Shown piece after piece: positions 50,857 to 59,412 of a DNA stretch of 64,000 bases (positions are counted from its first letter, which is position 1; every line of letters begins with the position of its first letter). The notes beneath the pieces were generated by a model, which was given only the letters and a program-made list of their open reading frames with translations, searched no databases and was not told where the DNA came from. Location of the stretch: the NCBI GenBank assembly GCA_036403235.1, contig DASWRI010000083.1:69056-133055 (forward strand). Reading direction: 5' to 3'. The position numbers and the translations under genes were made by a program. Source of the DNA: JBGTFE01 sp036403235 (GTDB lineage Bacteria > Acidobacteriota > Blastocatellia > Pyrinomonadales > Pyrinomonadaceae).

Positions 50857-51387
50857 TCAGCCTTTTTTTGCTTTCGGCGTCGGCTCAATCCTGAGCATAC
50901 CGACGACATCCAATCTCGGCGTCGGCGAAGCCTTCGGCGTCGGTGTCGGCGTCGGAGCCGAAATATTGCCCATCGTATATCTTTCGGGCGTCGGCGAAAA
51001 AATTGGCAGAAAACGTCGTCCGATATCGATTTCCTTTGTCTGATTAAAGACGGTCGCAAATCCAAGACCGCCGAGCAGACCGAAAAACAAAGAAGCAAAC
51101 GCCGCCGTCGTTCTCGATACGCGGCGCTTTATCGCCTGCCAGCCGACCGGGCAGTCTTTTGTCAAAACGCTTCCGTCGGCGCGCCGGTAAAATCTGACGC
51201 AAAGACGACCTTCCGAGTTCAAAATAAGATTTTCGGCTTCGGTGCGAGACATTCCCGACAAATTATAGACGTTTAATTTGCAGTCGCCGCAGTAGCGCTT
51301 GCGCTCGTCGCCAATCATCTCGTTCCAGTCCTGCGAGCAGGGGCTCGCGACGCCGACGTTATCTAATGGATTTGTAAATTTAGCCAT
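50857..51387 (-). CDS. Membrane protein with N-terminal Cys-rich motif, unknown function
   Basis: 176 residues. The N-terminus has four Cys in a conserved-looking pattern (SPCSQDWNEMIGDERKRYCG-DCKLNVYNLSGMS), a possible metal site, followed by CVRFYRRADGSVLTKDCPVG. One membrane helix at about 95-112 (AAFASLFFGLLGGLGFATVF) and a Pro/Thr-rich tail (TPTPTPKASPTPRL). No named family recognised; acidobacterial proteins with this opening seem familiar to me, but I cannot name one. It is convergent with the VWFA gene. Confidence 0.65.
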   Translation of the reverse strand: MAKFTNPLDNVGVASPCSQDWNEMIGDERKRYCGDCKLNVYNLSGMSRTEAENLILNSEGRLCVRFYRRADGSVLTKDCPVGWQAIKRRVSRTTAAFASLFFGLLGGLGFATVFNQTKEIDIGRRFLPIFSPTPERYTMGNISAPTPTPTPKASPTPRLDVVGMLRIEPTPKAKKG

Positions 51388-51478
51388 AAAATGCTCCGTA
51401 TCTTTTAATCAAAGACTGCTGTCTTGTCCAAAAGAACGGAGCGCGTTTTCTTTCTTGCATGTTTCCTGCAAAAATTTT

Positions 51479-52318
51479 TTATTCTTTCATTTCCCGTTTC
51501 CCGCGCGAAACAAAAAACAAACCGCCGATAAAAACGAGCATCGACGCGACCGCCAGCCAATTCGGATACGCGGCGTCTCCGACCAGCGCGACGACCGCGC
51601 CCGCGTGCCACAATCCGGTCAGCGAAAACGCAGCGGCATTTGCGCCCGTGTGAATGCCGGACGTAAACCAGACGTTTCCCGTCAAAAGATACGCGAGGCT
51701 CTGGATAATCCCGCCGACAAAAAGAATCGCGAGGCGCTCGGAACTTAAATTTTCGTCGGCAAGATGTAGAAGCGCGAAGAAAACGGACGGAACGAGAAGG
51801 CGAAAAGCGAGCGAGCGGTGCTGCCAGAGTCTTATCGGAAAAGCGCGATTGGCCGTCTCTTCCGTCAGGCTCTGCGCGAGAAGCAGAAAAAATGCGACAG
51901 CGAGTATTTGAAACGCTTGAAAATTATCAAAATGCATCGTGATGCGGTCGGCGACAAACATTCTCCCGCTTAAAAACCCGATTAAATACGGCGCGATGAT
52001 AAAGACCGAGCCGATGAGCAAGCCGATTAAAAATTCGACCAGGCGACGCACGGAAATTTCGATTCCGAGCGGCGGTGCGTCCGCGTCGTCTTTGACAAAA
52101 CGGTAAAAAAATATTGTGAACGCAATCACGCCTGCCGAAAGCAGAACGAGCCCGATTCCATCGACGAATCCGACCGCATCGCGCCCGCCGTGAATCGTCC
52201 TGCCGCTAATCGCCCGGACTAGATTTAAAAAACCGAATGCGAGCCCGAAAATCAGCAATTGATGAAAAAGAAAGGCTATCCAAACTCGACGTCCGAGAAA
52301 TTCTCTGATTGAATCCAT
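51479..52318 (-). CDS. CPBP-family intramembrane protease-like protein
   Basis: 279 residues with about seven hydrophobic segments. The CPBP/Abi signature EETANR (in TEETANRAFPIRLWQ) is followed by SVFFALLHLAD and TSGIHTGANAAAF, which supply the conserved Glu, His and Asn/His residues of this Rce1-like family. Members are intramembrane peptidases or related to bacteriocin immunity. A Phe/Trp-rich membrane protein; substrate unknown. Confidence 0.85.
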   Translation of the reverse strand: MDSIREFLGRRVWIAFLFHQLLIFGLAFGFLNLVRAISGRTIHGGRDAVGFVDGIGLVLLSAGVIAFTIFFYRFVKDDADAPPLGIEISVRRLVEFLIGLLIGSVFIIAPYLIGFLSGRMFVADRITMHFDNFQAFQILAVAFFLLLAQSLTEETANRAFPIRLWQHRSLAFRLLVPSVFFALLHLADENLSSERLAILFVGGIIQSLAYLLTGNVWFTSGIHTGANAAAFSLTGLWHAGAVVALVGDAAYPNWLAVASMLVFIGGLFFVSRGKREMKE

Positions 52319-52344
52319 TAATTTTTCAGATTCTCGAAAAATCC

Positions 52345-53061
52345 CTACTGAATTTCAAATCTTGCCAAAACGCTGTATCGAATTTTAATCTTGGAAAAAC
52401 TCAGATTGCTTTGCGAATCGGAGTAAGTTTGCGTAGTTACGTTTGATGAAATATTGCTATTGCTCCGGTAATTGCTCGGGAGTCTTTCATCGTTGGCGTC
52501 GTCCGCAATTTCCTGAACAAAGAGCGCTTTTCCAATCCTTTCGCCGATTGCGCCGAGCATATATTCGGCTTTGGCTTTGGCAGCTTTCACTGCCTCGATT
52601 TTTGTTTCGCGACGAAAAGTTGTCAGCTCGCTATGCGTCGATTCGGTTAAATCCAGACTAGCGATATTCAACCGGTCGGCAATTTCCTGCAGCATTTCAA
52701 TCTTTTCTAAATCTCTCAATTTCAAACTGTAGATTTTACTTCCGAGCGTATCTCTCGTTCTTTTGCGTGAAATATAAACGGAAGTCATATCAAAAATCGT
52801 CAAATCCTTTTGCACATCGACACCGATTTTGGCGAGCTCATTTTTCAGATTTGATTCCTGCATTTCAATTGTCAGTTTTTGCTTGTTCTCGATGCGCTCG
52901 GTAAGCATTATTTTGAAGGTAAATTCGTTCGGCATAATCAACATTTCAGCCGAGCCGGTAACTTCGACCGCGCGGCGGTCGGTGTTTGTTTGAGCCGAAG
53001 CGTTCGAAAGCAAAGTTAAAACAAAAATCACGGTCAGCACGATTGGTTTTGTTATTCTCAT
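52345..53061 (-). CDS. Secreted SIMPL-domain protein
   Basis: 238 residues with signal peptide (IVLTVIFVLTLLSNASAQ). The DUF541/SIMPL pattern is clear: VEVTGSAEMLIMPNEFTFKIMLTE, then KLRDLEKIEMLQEIADRLN, and EAVKAAKAKAEYMLGAIGERIGKALFVQE. Known members form periplasmic or outer-membrane oligomers of unclear role (BP26/OMP28-like). It is directly upstream of nadE on the minus strand and ends 6 nt from it, but is read after it. Confidence 0.88.
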   Translation of the reverse strand: MRITKPIVLTVIFVLTLLSNASAQTNTDRRAVEVTGSAEMLIMPNEFTFKIMLTERIENKQKLTIEMQESNLKNELAKIGVDVQKDLTIFDMTSVYISRKRTRDTLGSKIYSLKLRDLEKIEMLQEIADRLNIASLDLTESTHSELTTFRRETKIEAVKAAKAKAEYMLGAIGERIGKALFVQEIADDANDERLPSNYRSNSNISSNVTTQTYSDSQSNLSFSKIKIRYSVLARFEIQ

Positions 53062-53067
53062 ATCTGC

Positions 53068-54741
53068 TTATCTCCTTTTGTCGTTTATGTTTCGCCGGTA
53101 TTTATGCGTTACGGGACGGCGGCGGCCGACGCCGATTGCGTTTCGCGAAATGATAATCGTCGGCGGAAGTTGCCTTCGCTTAAATTCGTTGGCGGGCGAT
53201 TCGACTTTGTTCAGGAGATTGTAAACCAATTCGGCGTCGTGGCCTTCGGAGATAATCTGTTCGGGCGAAAGCTTCTGTTCGAAATAAAGCTTCAGAATCG
53301 GGTCCATCGATTCGTACGGCGGTAGAGTGTCCTGGTCGAATTGGTTCGGCGCGAGCTCTGCCGAAGGTTTTTTCTCGATAATCGCGTTCGGGATAATTTC
53401 GCGTCCCGCCGTCTGATTGATGTGCCGCGCAATTTGAAAAACTTCGGTTTTCAGAACGTCGCCCAAGACGGCCAGACCGCCGTTTGTGTCACCGTAAAGC
53501 GTGCAGTAGCCGACGGCCAGCTCGGATTTGTTTCCGGTCGATAAAAGCAGACGGCCTTCGGCGTTGGAAATCGTCATCAAAATCACGCCGCGCAGGCGCG
53601 ACTGCATATTTTCCGCCGCCAGATTTTCGCCGCCGTGCGACGGTTTGTGCAGACTCATCTGACTTAAGAGAACTTCAAACGCGCCGGAAATCGGCTCCAG
53701 TCTAGTCGGCATCCCGAGGTTTCGCGCCATTTCTTCCGAATCTTTTATGCTTCCCTCAGACGAAAACGGCGAAGGCATCATCACCGACAAGACATTTTCC
53801 GCGCCGAGCGCTTCGCACGCGAGCGCCGCAACCAGCGCCGAATCGATGCCGCCCGAAAGCCCCAGCAAACATTTCGTAAAACGGTTTTTATGCGCGTAAT
53901 CCTTGATTCCCAACACCAAAGCCTGGCGAATCGATTCGCATTCTTCGCCCGTAACCCCGCGCGAATCCGGCTTGCGTACGTCGAGCTCGACGGTTTCGAT
54001 AAACTCGCCGAACGCCGCCGCCTGCAAAATTATGTCGCCTTCCTGGTCGGCGATTAAGCTCGCACCGTCGAAAACAATTCCGTCGTTTCCGCCGACGAGA
54101 TTTACAAACACAATTGGAACTTTTTGCGCTTTTGCGCGGTGCGCAACCATGTCACAGCGCAATTTGATTTTGCCTTTGTTATACGGTGAAGCGTTAATGG
54201 CGACAATCAATTCCGCGTTCTGCATAATCAGCTCATCCGCCGGGTCGACATCGTATAATCTTTCTTTCCAAAAGGTCTTGTCGTTCCAGAAATCTTCGCA
54301 AACGACGACGCCGACCCGTTTTCCGCCGATTTCAAATACTCGGCGAGCCTCCGCCGGCTCGAAATAGCGCGGGTCGTCGAAAACGTCGTATTCGGGCAAA
54401 AGCGTTTTGTCGGCGTAGCCGAGCAATTCGCCGTCGTGAATGACCGCCGCCGAATTAAAAAGTCGGCGCCCGTTCGCGTCATTCGTTTTGCGAAACGTCC
54501 CGACAATCGCCGTTATCCCGACGGTCGCCGGAATGATTTTTTTCAGCGGTTCTTCGATGTTTCCGATAATATCCTGGTCGAGAAACCAATCCTGCGAGGT
54601 GTAGCCGTGCGTTGAGCCTTCCGGCAGAACGACCAGGTCCGAACCGTCAGATTTCGCTTTTTCGATGGCCTGTAAGATTTTGGCGACATTTCCTTCGATG
54701 TCGCCGTTGGTCGTGTCGATTTGCCCGATTGTAACTTTCAT
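53068..54741 (-). CDS. nadE: Glutamine-dependent NAD+ synthetase
   Basis: 557 residues, two-domain form. The N-terminal nitrilase-type glutaminase domain (about 1-260: VTIGQIDTTNGDIEGNVAKIL, LVVLPEGSTHGY, GVVVCEDFWND with the catalytic Cys) feeds ammonia to the C-terminal ATP-pyrophosphatase domain (about 275-540) with P-loop LLGLSGGIDSAL, LLLSTGNKSELAVGYCTLYGD and the FKRRQLPP-ITI-type end. It makes NAD+ from deamido-NAD+, the last step of NAD synthesis. Overlaps none; its product precedes the SIMPL gene. Confidence 0.95.
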   Translation of the reverse strand: MKVTIGQIDTTNGDIEGNVAKILQAIEKAKSDGSDLVVLPEGSTHGYTSQDWFLDQDIIGNIEEPLKKIIPATVGITAIVGTFRKTNDANGRRLFNSAAVIHDGELLGYADKTLLPEYDVFDDPRYFEPAEARRVFEIGGKRVGVVVCEDFWNDKTFWKERLYDVDPADELIMQNAELIVAINASPYNKGKIKLRCDMVAHRAKAQKVPIVFVNLVGGNDGIVFDGASLIADQEGDIILQAAAFGEFIETVELDVRKPDSRGVTGEECESIRQALVLGIKDYAHKNRFTKCLLGLSGGIDSALVAALACEALGAENVLSVMMPSPFSSEGSIKDSEEMARNLGMPTRLEPISGAFEVLLSQMSLHKPSHGGENLAAENMQSRLRGVILMTISNAEGRLLLSTGNKSELAVGYCTLYGDTNGGLAVLGDVLKTEVFQIARHINQTAGREIIPNAIIEKKPSAELAPNQFDQDTLPPYESMDPILKLYFEQKLSPEQIISEGHDAELVYNLLNKVESPANEFKRRQLPPTIIISRNAIGVGRRRPVTHKYRRNINDKRR

Positions 54742-54840
54742 TATGTAAATATTTTAACGCTAAGAAGATAAATTCTCTACAACGACGAGAAAATTAACGA
54801 GAACGGCGAGCGATTTCCGAAATTTTACTGCAAGCTTTAT

Positions 54841-54931
54841 CACTCGGTGAAAAGATTTTATCAATCGACGAAAACATTTCCTCATCTGACGAAATATTTT
54901 TATTCGTTGACGAAAACTTTTCTTGTGTGAC
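54841..54931. repeat. Second 21-bp-period array, after the receiver/HATPase gene
   Basis: On the + strand, GTGAAAAG, ACGAAAAC, ACGAAATA and ACGAAAAC begin at 54847/54848, 54868/54869, 54889/54890 and 54910/54911, each 21 bp apart; a fifth copy is degenerate and off by one. The minus-strand consensus is TTTTCGTC followed by a GATAAAA-like half. It begins right after the stop codon of the preceding minus-strand gene. Confidence 0.75.
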
Positions 54932-55744
54932 TTAAATTTTCTGCGTTTCCGTATCTTTGTGATTATCGCTTTTTTTTATCATCGTCAGACGATTGCCGCG
55001 CTCGTTGTATTTTACTTCGTCCATGATGTTGTAGATAAAAAGGACGCCGCGGCCGGAGGCTTTGAAGAGATTTTCAGGATTGCGCGGGTCCGGGATAGAG
55101 TGTACGTCAAAGCCCTCGCCTTCGTCTTCGACGGTAAAACGCGCTTCGGTCGGCGAAACTTCCGCCGAAACGCGCACGATTTTTTCGGCGTCGAATTTAT
55201 TTCCGTGTTTGACGGCGTTGACGAATGCTTCGTCGAGCGCGATAAAAAGATTCGAGCTTTCGGGATTTATGACGCCGACTTTCTCGACCCTTTTCATCAA
55301 ATAATCCAGAATGCTGTGCATCAAACTGATTGCGCTCGGAAACTCGAACTCGATTTTTTCGCGAATGTGGTTGACGAGCTGCATTTTATCGACAAACTGC
55401 GCTTTGTAGTTGAGAACCGTCTCGAAGACGTTTTTGAGCTCGTCTTCCTTGAAATCTTCGCGGCGAAAATTGGTCGCGCAAATTTTGAAAGCCCTGACAA
55501 AGCTGCGGCTTGAGTCCTCGGTCGGAAGACACGTGTTTTCGTCCGCCGCGTCCCCTTCTTCCGGGAAAGCGGCGTCGCCGTCGAGGTCGGTGATAACCAC
55601 GTCGTAATCGTGAGTTTTGTCTAATTTTACGGCTTCGTCGCGGCTTTCCGTCGTTTTTACGAAATAGCCGGTTTTGCTGAAAACCTCTTTGAGCGCGCTG
55701 CTCAAATCGTCGTGGTCGTCAACAATTAAGATTCGTCTTTGCAT
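54932..55744 (-). CDS. Receiver domain fused to a SpoIIAB/RsbW-type HATPase domain
   Basis: 270 residues. N-terminal REC domain (ILIVDDHDDLSSALKEVF; phosphate-acceptor Asp in VVITDLDG). Its far end resembles FKICATNFRREDFKEDEL, where the usual Lys-Pro is replaced by Glu-Asp, so signalling may be altered. C-terminal HATPase_c of the anti-sigma kind: ALDEAFVNAVKHGN (N-box), VEDEGEGFD (G1) and GRGVLFIYNIMDEV (G2). Probably controls a sigma or anti-sigma partner. The C-terminal end (HKDTETQKI) comes from a word-like repeat. Confidence 0.85.
   Translation of the reverse strand: MQRRILIVDDHDDLSSALKEVFSKTGYFVKTTESRDEAVKLDKTHDYDVVITDLDGDAAFPEEGDAADENTCLPTEDSSRSFVRAFKICATNFRREDFKEDELKNVFETVLNYKAQFVDKMQLVNHIREKIEFEFPSAISLMHSILDYLMKRVEKVGVINPESSNLFIALDEAFVNAVKHGNKFDAEKIVRVSAEVSPTEARFTVEDEGEGFDVHSIPDPRNPENLFKASGRGVLFIYNIMDEVKYNERGNRLTMIKKSDNHKDTETQKI
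54939..54966. repeat. CACAAAGATACGGAAACGCAGA-type word coding the RR tail
   Basis: On the minus strand this reads CACAAAGATACGGAAACGCA and encodes the last eight or so residues (HKDTETQK) of the receiver/HATPase protein. It is close to the word AACCACAGAGACACGGAG at 16768. Insertion at the gene end probably replaced the original C-terminus. Confidence 0.5.
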
Positions 55745-55852
55745 TTATTTTTTCCGGAATTCGTAGAAAAGGGCGTTTTCTACCAAAATTTAACGATAAA
55801 ATGAATATCTTTGTTGCACATAATAACCCAAATTGATAGAAATTTTCTAGAA

Positions 55853-56572
55853 GTGCCGGAAAAAATACAAAAAAACACGAGTGAAGTCTATCGTTTTGCC
55901 ACGCTTGAAGAATATTCGGCGCGGCAGAGACTCTCGATTCGCGCTCTGGATTGGATTTTTTTCGTGCTGATTAGCCTGATTGGAAAAACCGTACGGTTCG
56001 AAGTCGAAGGCTGGAAAAATTTTGAGAGCATCGAGCAAGCCGGCAAAATTCCGATTTACGCTTTCTGGCACAATCGAATTTTTCTGGCGACATATTTCTT
56101 CAGAAAGCGCCGCATCGTCGTGATAACTTCGCAGAGCTTTGACGGCGAATACATCGCGCGTTTTATCCAGCGTTTCGGCTACGGCGCGGTGCGCGGCTCT
56201 TCGACGCGCGGCGGCGTCGGCGCGCTCATCGAGCTGATTCGCCTGATGAAAAAAGGTCTGCCCGCCGGTTTTACCGTCGACGGCCCGAAAGGCCCGCGCT
56301 ACGTCGCCAAATCGGGCGCGATTCTGCTCGCCAAAAAAACCGGAAATCCGGTGATGCCGTTTTCGGTCGAAACAAAAAATTTCTGGACGATAAAAAGCTG
56401 GGACAAGCTGCAAATTCCCAAACCTTTCTCGCGCGCAAAAGTTTTTATCGGCGCGCCCGTCTATCTCGAAAAGGCGGCAAGCGACGAGGAAATCGAAAAT
56501 AAACTCGGCGAGCTGCAAACGAAACTTGACGAACTGAACGAATTTGGGAAACAATGGCGTGAAATCGATTAA
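55853..56572 (+). CDS. DUF374-family lysophospholipid acyltransferase-like protein
   Basis: 239 residues from GTG 55853. The family pattern is present: LDWIFFVLISLIGKTVRFEVEGWKNF, then YAFWHNRIFLATYFFRKRRI, VRGSSTRGGVGALIELIRLM and FTVDGPKGPRYVAKSGAILLA. These are inner-membrane acyltransferases of the LPS-lipid A/phospholipid type (HxxxxN-like, WHNR motif). TTG 55811 is an in-frame alternative start adding 14 residues. No strong ribosome site for either. Confidence 0.82.
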   Translation: MPEKIQKNTSEVYRFATLEEYSARQRLSIRALDWIFFVLISLIGKTVRFEVEGWKNFESIEQAGKIPIYAFWHNRIFLATYFFRKRRIVVITSQSFDGEYIARFIQRFGYGAVRGSSTRGGVGALIELIRLMKKGLPAGFTVDGPKGPRYVAKSGAILLAKKTGNPVMPFSVETKNFWTIKSWDKLQIPKPFSRAKVFIGAPVYLEKAASDEEIENKLGELQTKLDELNEFGKQWREID

Positions 56573-56626
56573 AATCAAAGCGTTTCCCGCGTTTTGTGAT
56601 AACTTAAACCGAGGAGAAAAATCGAG

Positions 56627-56926
56627 ATGGCAGAGACTGATGACAACCGTTTAACTTCCGAAACACAAGATAATTTACCCGAAACCGAAGAATTCGGCGA
56701 AATTTTCGACCGCGCGGGAACTGCCGCCGTCGGAACATCCGTCGATAATAATGACACTGTAATAGAAGATTTTGACGAGAAGGATTCGAGCTTGAAATGG
56801 CTTTTGCCGCTGATTATTCTCGTAGTTTTTATAATTCTCGGTTTCTGGTTCTGCGGTAAATCCGCAGCGCCGAAACAGCAGGCGGCGAATATCGATATTA
56901 ATCTATTCGCCGAACTGCGAGTATAG
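56627..56926 (+). CDS. Small single-pass membrane protein
   Basis: 99 residues. Acidic N-terminus (1-57), one membrane helix at about 58-77 (LKWLLPLIILVVFIILGFWF) and a short C-terminal tail after Cys-Gly-Lys. No family recognised. Ribosome site CCGAGGAG precedes ATG 56627. It is convergent with the heme A synthase gene, 16 nt apart. Confidence 0.65.
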   Translation: MAETDDNRLTSETQDNLPETEEFGEIFDRAGTAAVGTSVDNNDTVIEDFDEKDSSLKWLLPLIILVVFIILGFWFCGKSAAPKQQAANIDINLFAELRV

Positions 56927-56942
56927 AAATTTAATTCGAAAC

Positions 56943-57908
56943 TTACACTTTGCCGGCGAAACTCGGCGCGTTTGTCTGCCAAAACTCTCGGCCTGACAAA
57001 AAGCTCGCCGACAGCAAAACAAAAGCAATCCAGACGGCGTCCGCCAGAAACAGGTGAACAATCTGCATCACAATCGGCGCGAGCGTCAAAAATGTCAGCG
57101 CGCCCCAGGCGAATTGAATCAAAATCAAAATCGTCAAAACACGCGCCCAGCGATTTACCGAGATGTTTTCTTTTGCCCGTGCTTTAAGCCAGCCCGCCAG
57201 AAAAACAAGAAAAACTCCGACCATTATCGACAAAATCGGATGACTGACGCGCAGCCGCAGCAAAATATTCGAAGTTGAGGAAAAATCCTTCGCCACACCT
57301 TCCGCAATTGTCGCGGAAGGAAACAGCATACTGCTCAAAGCCGCCACCGAGCCGCTCATCCCGACAAAAAAAACACCTGCGACGGCGAGTATTAAGAACA
57401 ATAAAACTTTCGGCTCGGTTTTGAAATTAAAACTTTTTCCGCCGCCCGCAAACCATGCGGTTAAGCTTAAAAAAGCCAGCAAGATGAAAGTATTTATCAA
57501 ATGCCCCGCCATCCAGAAAGGACGCGCCGCAGTCAGCGCTTCGGCTGTGTTTCCGGTTAAAACCAATCCCGCGCCGACAAGCGCTTCGGTAATTATAAAA
57601 ACAAAAGAAACAATCGCCGTACTGCGGATATGATGTCCCTTTTCAAATTTTCGGAAAGCCCAGATAACCATTACTAAAACTACAATAAATGCCAGACCGC
57701 TTGTCAGCCGGTGAGAAAATTCAATCACGGTTTTCATTTCCGGCGCCGAAGGGATAATCTCGCCGTGACACGTCAGCCAATGCTGCCCGCAGCCATCGCC
57801 CGATTTGGACGCGCGCAGAAAAACGCCCCAGATAATCACCAGGATATTAAAGCCAAGCGTAAACCACGCGTATCGGGCAAAATTTGAAAGTTTTAATTCT
57901 TGACGCAT
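56943..57908 (-). CDS. ctaA: Heme A synthase (COX15/CtaA family)
   Basis: 321 residues with eight hydrophobic segments. Diagnostic features: the extracytoplasmic Cys pair in SGDGCGQHWLTCHGEIIPS, the heme-ligand His regions EFSHRLTSGLAFIVVL and MAGHLINTFILLAFL, and LRVSHPILSIMVGVFLVF with MQIVHLFLADAVWIAF in the second half. It oxidises heme O to heme A for cytochrome oxidase. No cta/cox genes are adjacent. Confidence 0.92.
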   Translation of the reverse strand: MRQELKLSNFARYAWFTLGFNILVIIWGVFLRASKSGDGCGQHWLTCHGEIIPSAPEMKTVIEFSHRLTSGLAFIVVLVMVIWAFRKFEKGHHIRSTAIVSFVFIITEALVGAGLVLTGNTAEALTAARPFWMAGHLINTFILLAFLSLTAWFAGGGKSFNFKTEPKVLLFLILAVAGVFFVGMSGSVAALSSMLFPSATIAEGVAKDFSSTSNILLRLRVSHPILSIMVGVFLVFLAGWLKARAKENISVNRWARVLTILILIQFAWGALTFLTLAPIVMQIVHLFLADAVWIAFVLLSASFLSGREFWQTNAPSFAGKV

Positions 57909-58007
57909 TTTGTTAAATTCAAAATTAACATAGAAAACGGGAAACGAAAAAGCCGACCGAAAATTAGAACGGCTTAATAAAAATCAAGTGTTTTCTAATT
58001 GCCAGAG

Positions 58008-58748
58008 ATGAAAAAAGAACGCATCGACAAACTTCTCGTCGAATTCGGATTTGCCGATTCGCGCACAAAAGCACAGGCGCTCGTGATGGCCGGAGTCGTC
58101 GTCGTTAATGAAAAGCGAATCGAAAAACCCTCGCAGGAATTTCCAGCGGACGCGAAAATACGCATCAAGGGCAAACCCGCCGAATCAAAATACGTCGGGC
58201 GCGGCGGATTGAAACTTGAAAAAGCTTTGCAGGAATTTCAAATACGTGTAACCAAATATGTATGTCTGGATGTCGGCGCCTCAACCGGCGGTTTTACCGA
58301 TTGTCTTTTGCAAAACGGCGTCGAAAAAGTTGTTGCGGTTGATGTCGGCACAAATCAGTTAGTCTGGAAGCTTAGAAATGATGAGCGCGTCGAAGTTCGC
58401 GAAAATATAAATGCGCGTTATTTGAAACCTGAAGATTTCAGCGAACAATTCGACCTGATTGTCATGGATGTCTCATTTATCTCGGTCACAAAAATTTTGC
58501 CCGTCCTGCCGCCGCTTTTGAAAATGGAAGGAAAAATTATCATACTTATAAAACCTCAATTTGAAGTCGGGCGCGGCGAAGTCGGAAAGGGCGGTATTGT
58601 GCGTGACCGAGATAAACACGAACGAATCGTCTCTGAAATAAATTCTTTCGCCGCGAATTGCGGACTCAGAGTGTCGGGCGTAATTGATTCACCGATTTTG
58701 GGCGCGGACGGAAATAAGGAATTTTTAGCTTTATATGAAAGAATCTGA
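58008..58748 (+). CDS. tlyA: TlyA-family rRNA 2'-O-methyltransferase
   Basis: 246 residues from ATG 58008. N-terminal S4 RNA-binding domain (MKKERIDKLLVEFGFADSRTK through VNEKRIEKPSQEF) and an FtsJ-like methyltransferase domain (CLDVGASTGGFTDCLLQNGVEKVVAVDVG; FDLIVMDVSFISVTKILP; LIKPQFEVGRGEVGKGGIVRD). Known TlyA proteins methylate 16S/23S rRNA; some are called hemolysins. The frame could begin at TTG 57999. It overlaps the next gene by 14 nt. Confidence 0.92.
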   Translation: MKKERIDKLLVEFGFADSRTKAQALVMAGVVVVNEKRIEKPSQEFPADAKIRIKGKPAESKYVGRGGLKLEKALQEFQIRVTKYVCLDVGASTGGFTDCLLQNGVEKVVAVDVGTNQLVWKLRNDERVEVRENINARYLKPEDFSEQFDLIVMDVSFISVTKILPVLPPLLKMEGKIIILIKPQFEVGRGEVGKGGIVRDRDKHERIVSEINSFAANCGLRVSGVIDSPILGADGNKEFLALYERI

Positions 58749-58923
58749 TAAAAACAATTCAGCGCTCGCCGCCAAAAAGGAAAAGTTTGTAGAAGGGGTG
58801 GATTTTTATTTTGAAAACGGTTTTATGGTCTTAACCGAACATTTCCTGAAAAAGCGCGGCTACTGCTGCGGAAACGACTGTCGCCACTGCCCCTATTCGG
58901 GAAATTCGATAAAAAAGACTTAA
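58735..58923 (+). CDS. DUF5522-like small Cys-rich protein
   Basis: 62 residues. The C-terminal half has GVDFYFENGFMVLTEHFLKK followed by RGYCCGNDCRHCPYS with four Cys, typical of the small DUF5522 group. It may bind a metal, but function is unknown. It overlaps the end of tlyA by 14 nt (ATG 58735 inside tlyA), so translation is probably coupled. Its stop overlaps the stop of the convergent ArsR gene. Confidence 0.8.
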   Translation: MKESDKNNSALAAKKEKFVEGVDFYFENGFMVLTEHFLKKRGYCCGNDCRHCPYSGNSIKKT

Positions 58924-59390
58924 AGCATAAATTCCTCAAGCTCATTATGCGCCGGAGAAAAATTTTCTTTCACATCACTCTCTAACATATCCGCTTTTGG
59001 TAATATAAACTCCATCGGAGTTCTGGCTATCTGCACCAGCATCTCGGGCGAACAGCAAACCTGCTGATATTTTTCATGGTCTTTTCTCATCTCATCCTGA
59101 TTTGCGAGCCATGCCAGAACTTCCTGTAAAACTTTTTCCGCATTTTCGTCTTTTGGTTCGGAAATACTGTAGTGCATCCATTTTCCCTCACGCCGAGCCT
59201 CAACCATTCCCGCGTTTCGCAAGTAAGCTAAATGTCTGGAAATCTTCGGCTGGCTTTCTCCTAAAACTTCCGTAAAAAAGCAGACGCATATTTCATCCTG
59301 CCGCATAAGATTTAAGAGCCGCAATCGAGTTTTATCAGCCAGCGCCATAAAAAATGTTTCCATCTCGCTCAGGATTTTTTCTTCACTCAT
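58920..59390 (-). CDS. ArsR/SmtB-family metalloid-sensing repressor
   Basis: 156 residues. Winged-helix DNA-binding domain (MALADKTRLRLLNLMR; VLGESQPKISRHLAYLRNAG; EARREGKWMHYSI). A Cys35-Val-Cys37 pair in the position of the ArsR ELCVCDL sensor motif and a further Cys-Cys in the C-terminal extension suggest arsenite or a similar thiophilic metal. It is divergent from the arsI-like gene, and a perfect 12-bp-arm dyad lies between them. Probably represses both genes until the metalloid binds. Confidence 0.9.
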   Translation of the reverse strand: MSEEKILSEMETFFMALADKTRLRLLNLMRQDEICVCFFTEVLGESQPKISRHLAYLRNAGMVEARREGKWMHYSISEPKDENAEKVLQEVLAWLANQDEMRKDHEKYQQVCCSPEMLVQIARTPMEFILPKADMLESDVKENFSPAHNELEEFML

Positions 59391-59412
59391 ATAAAAAAAA
59401 TTATCACAAAAT

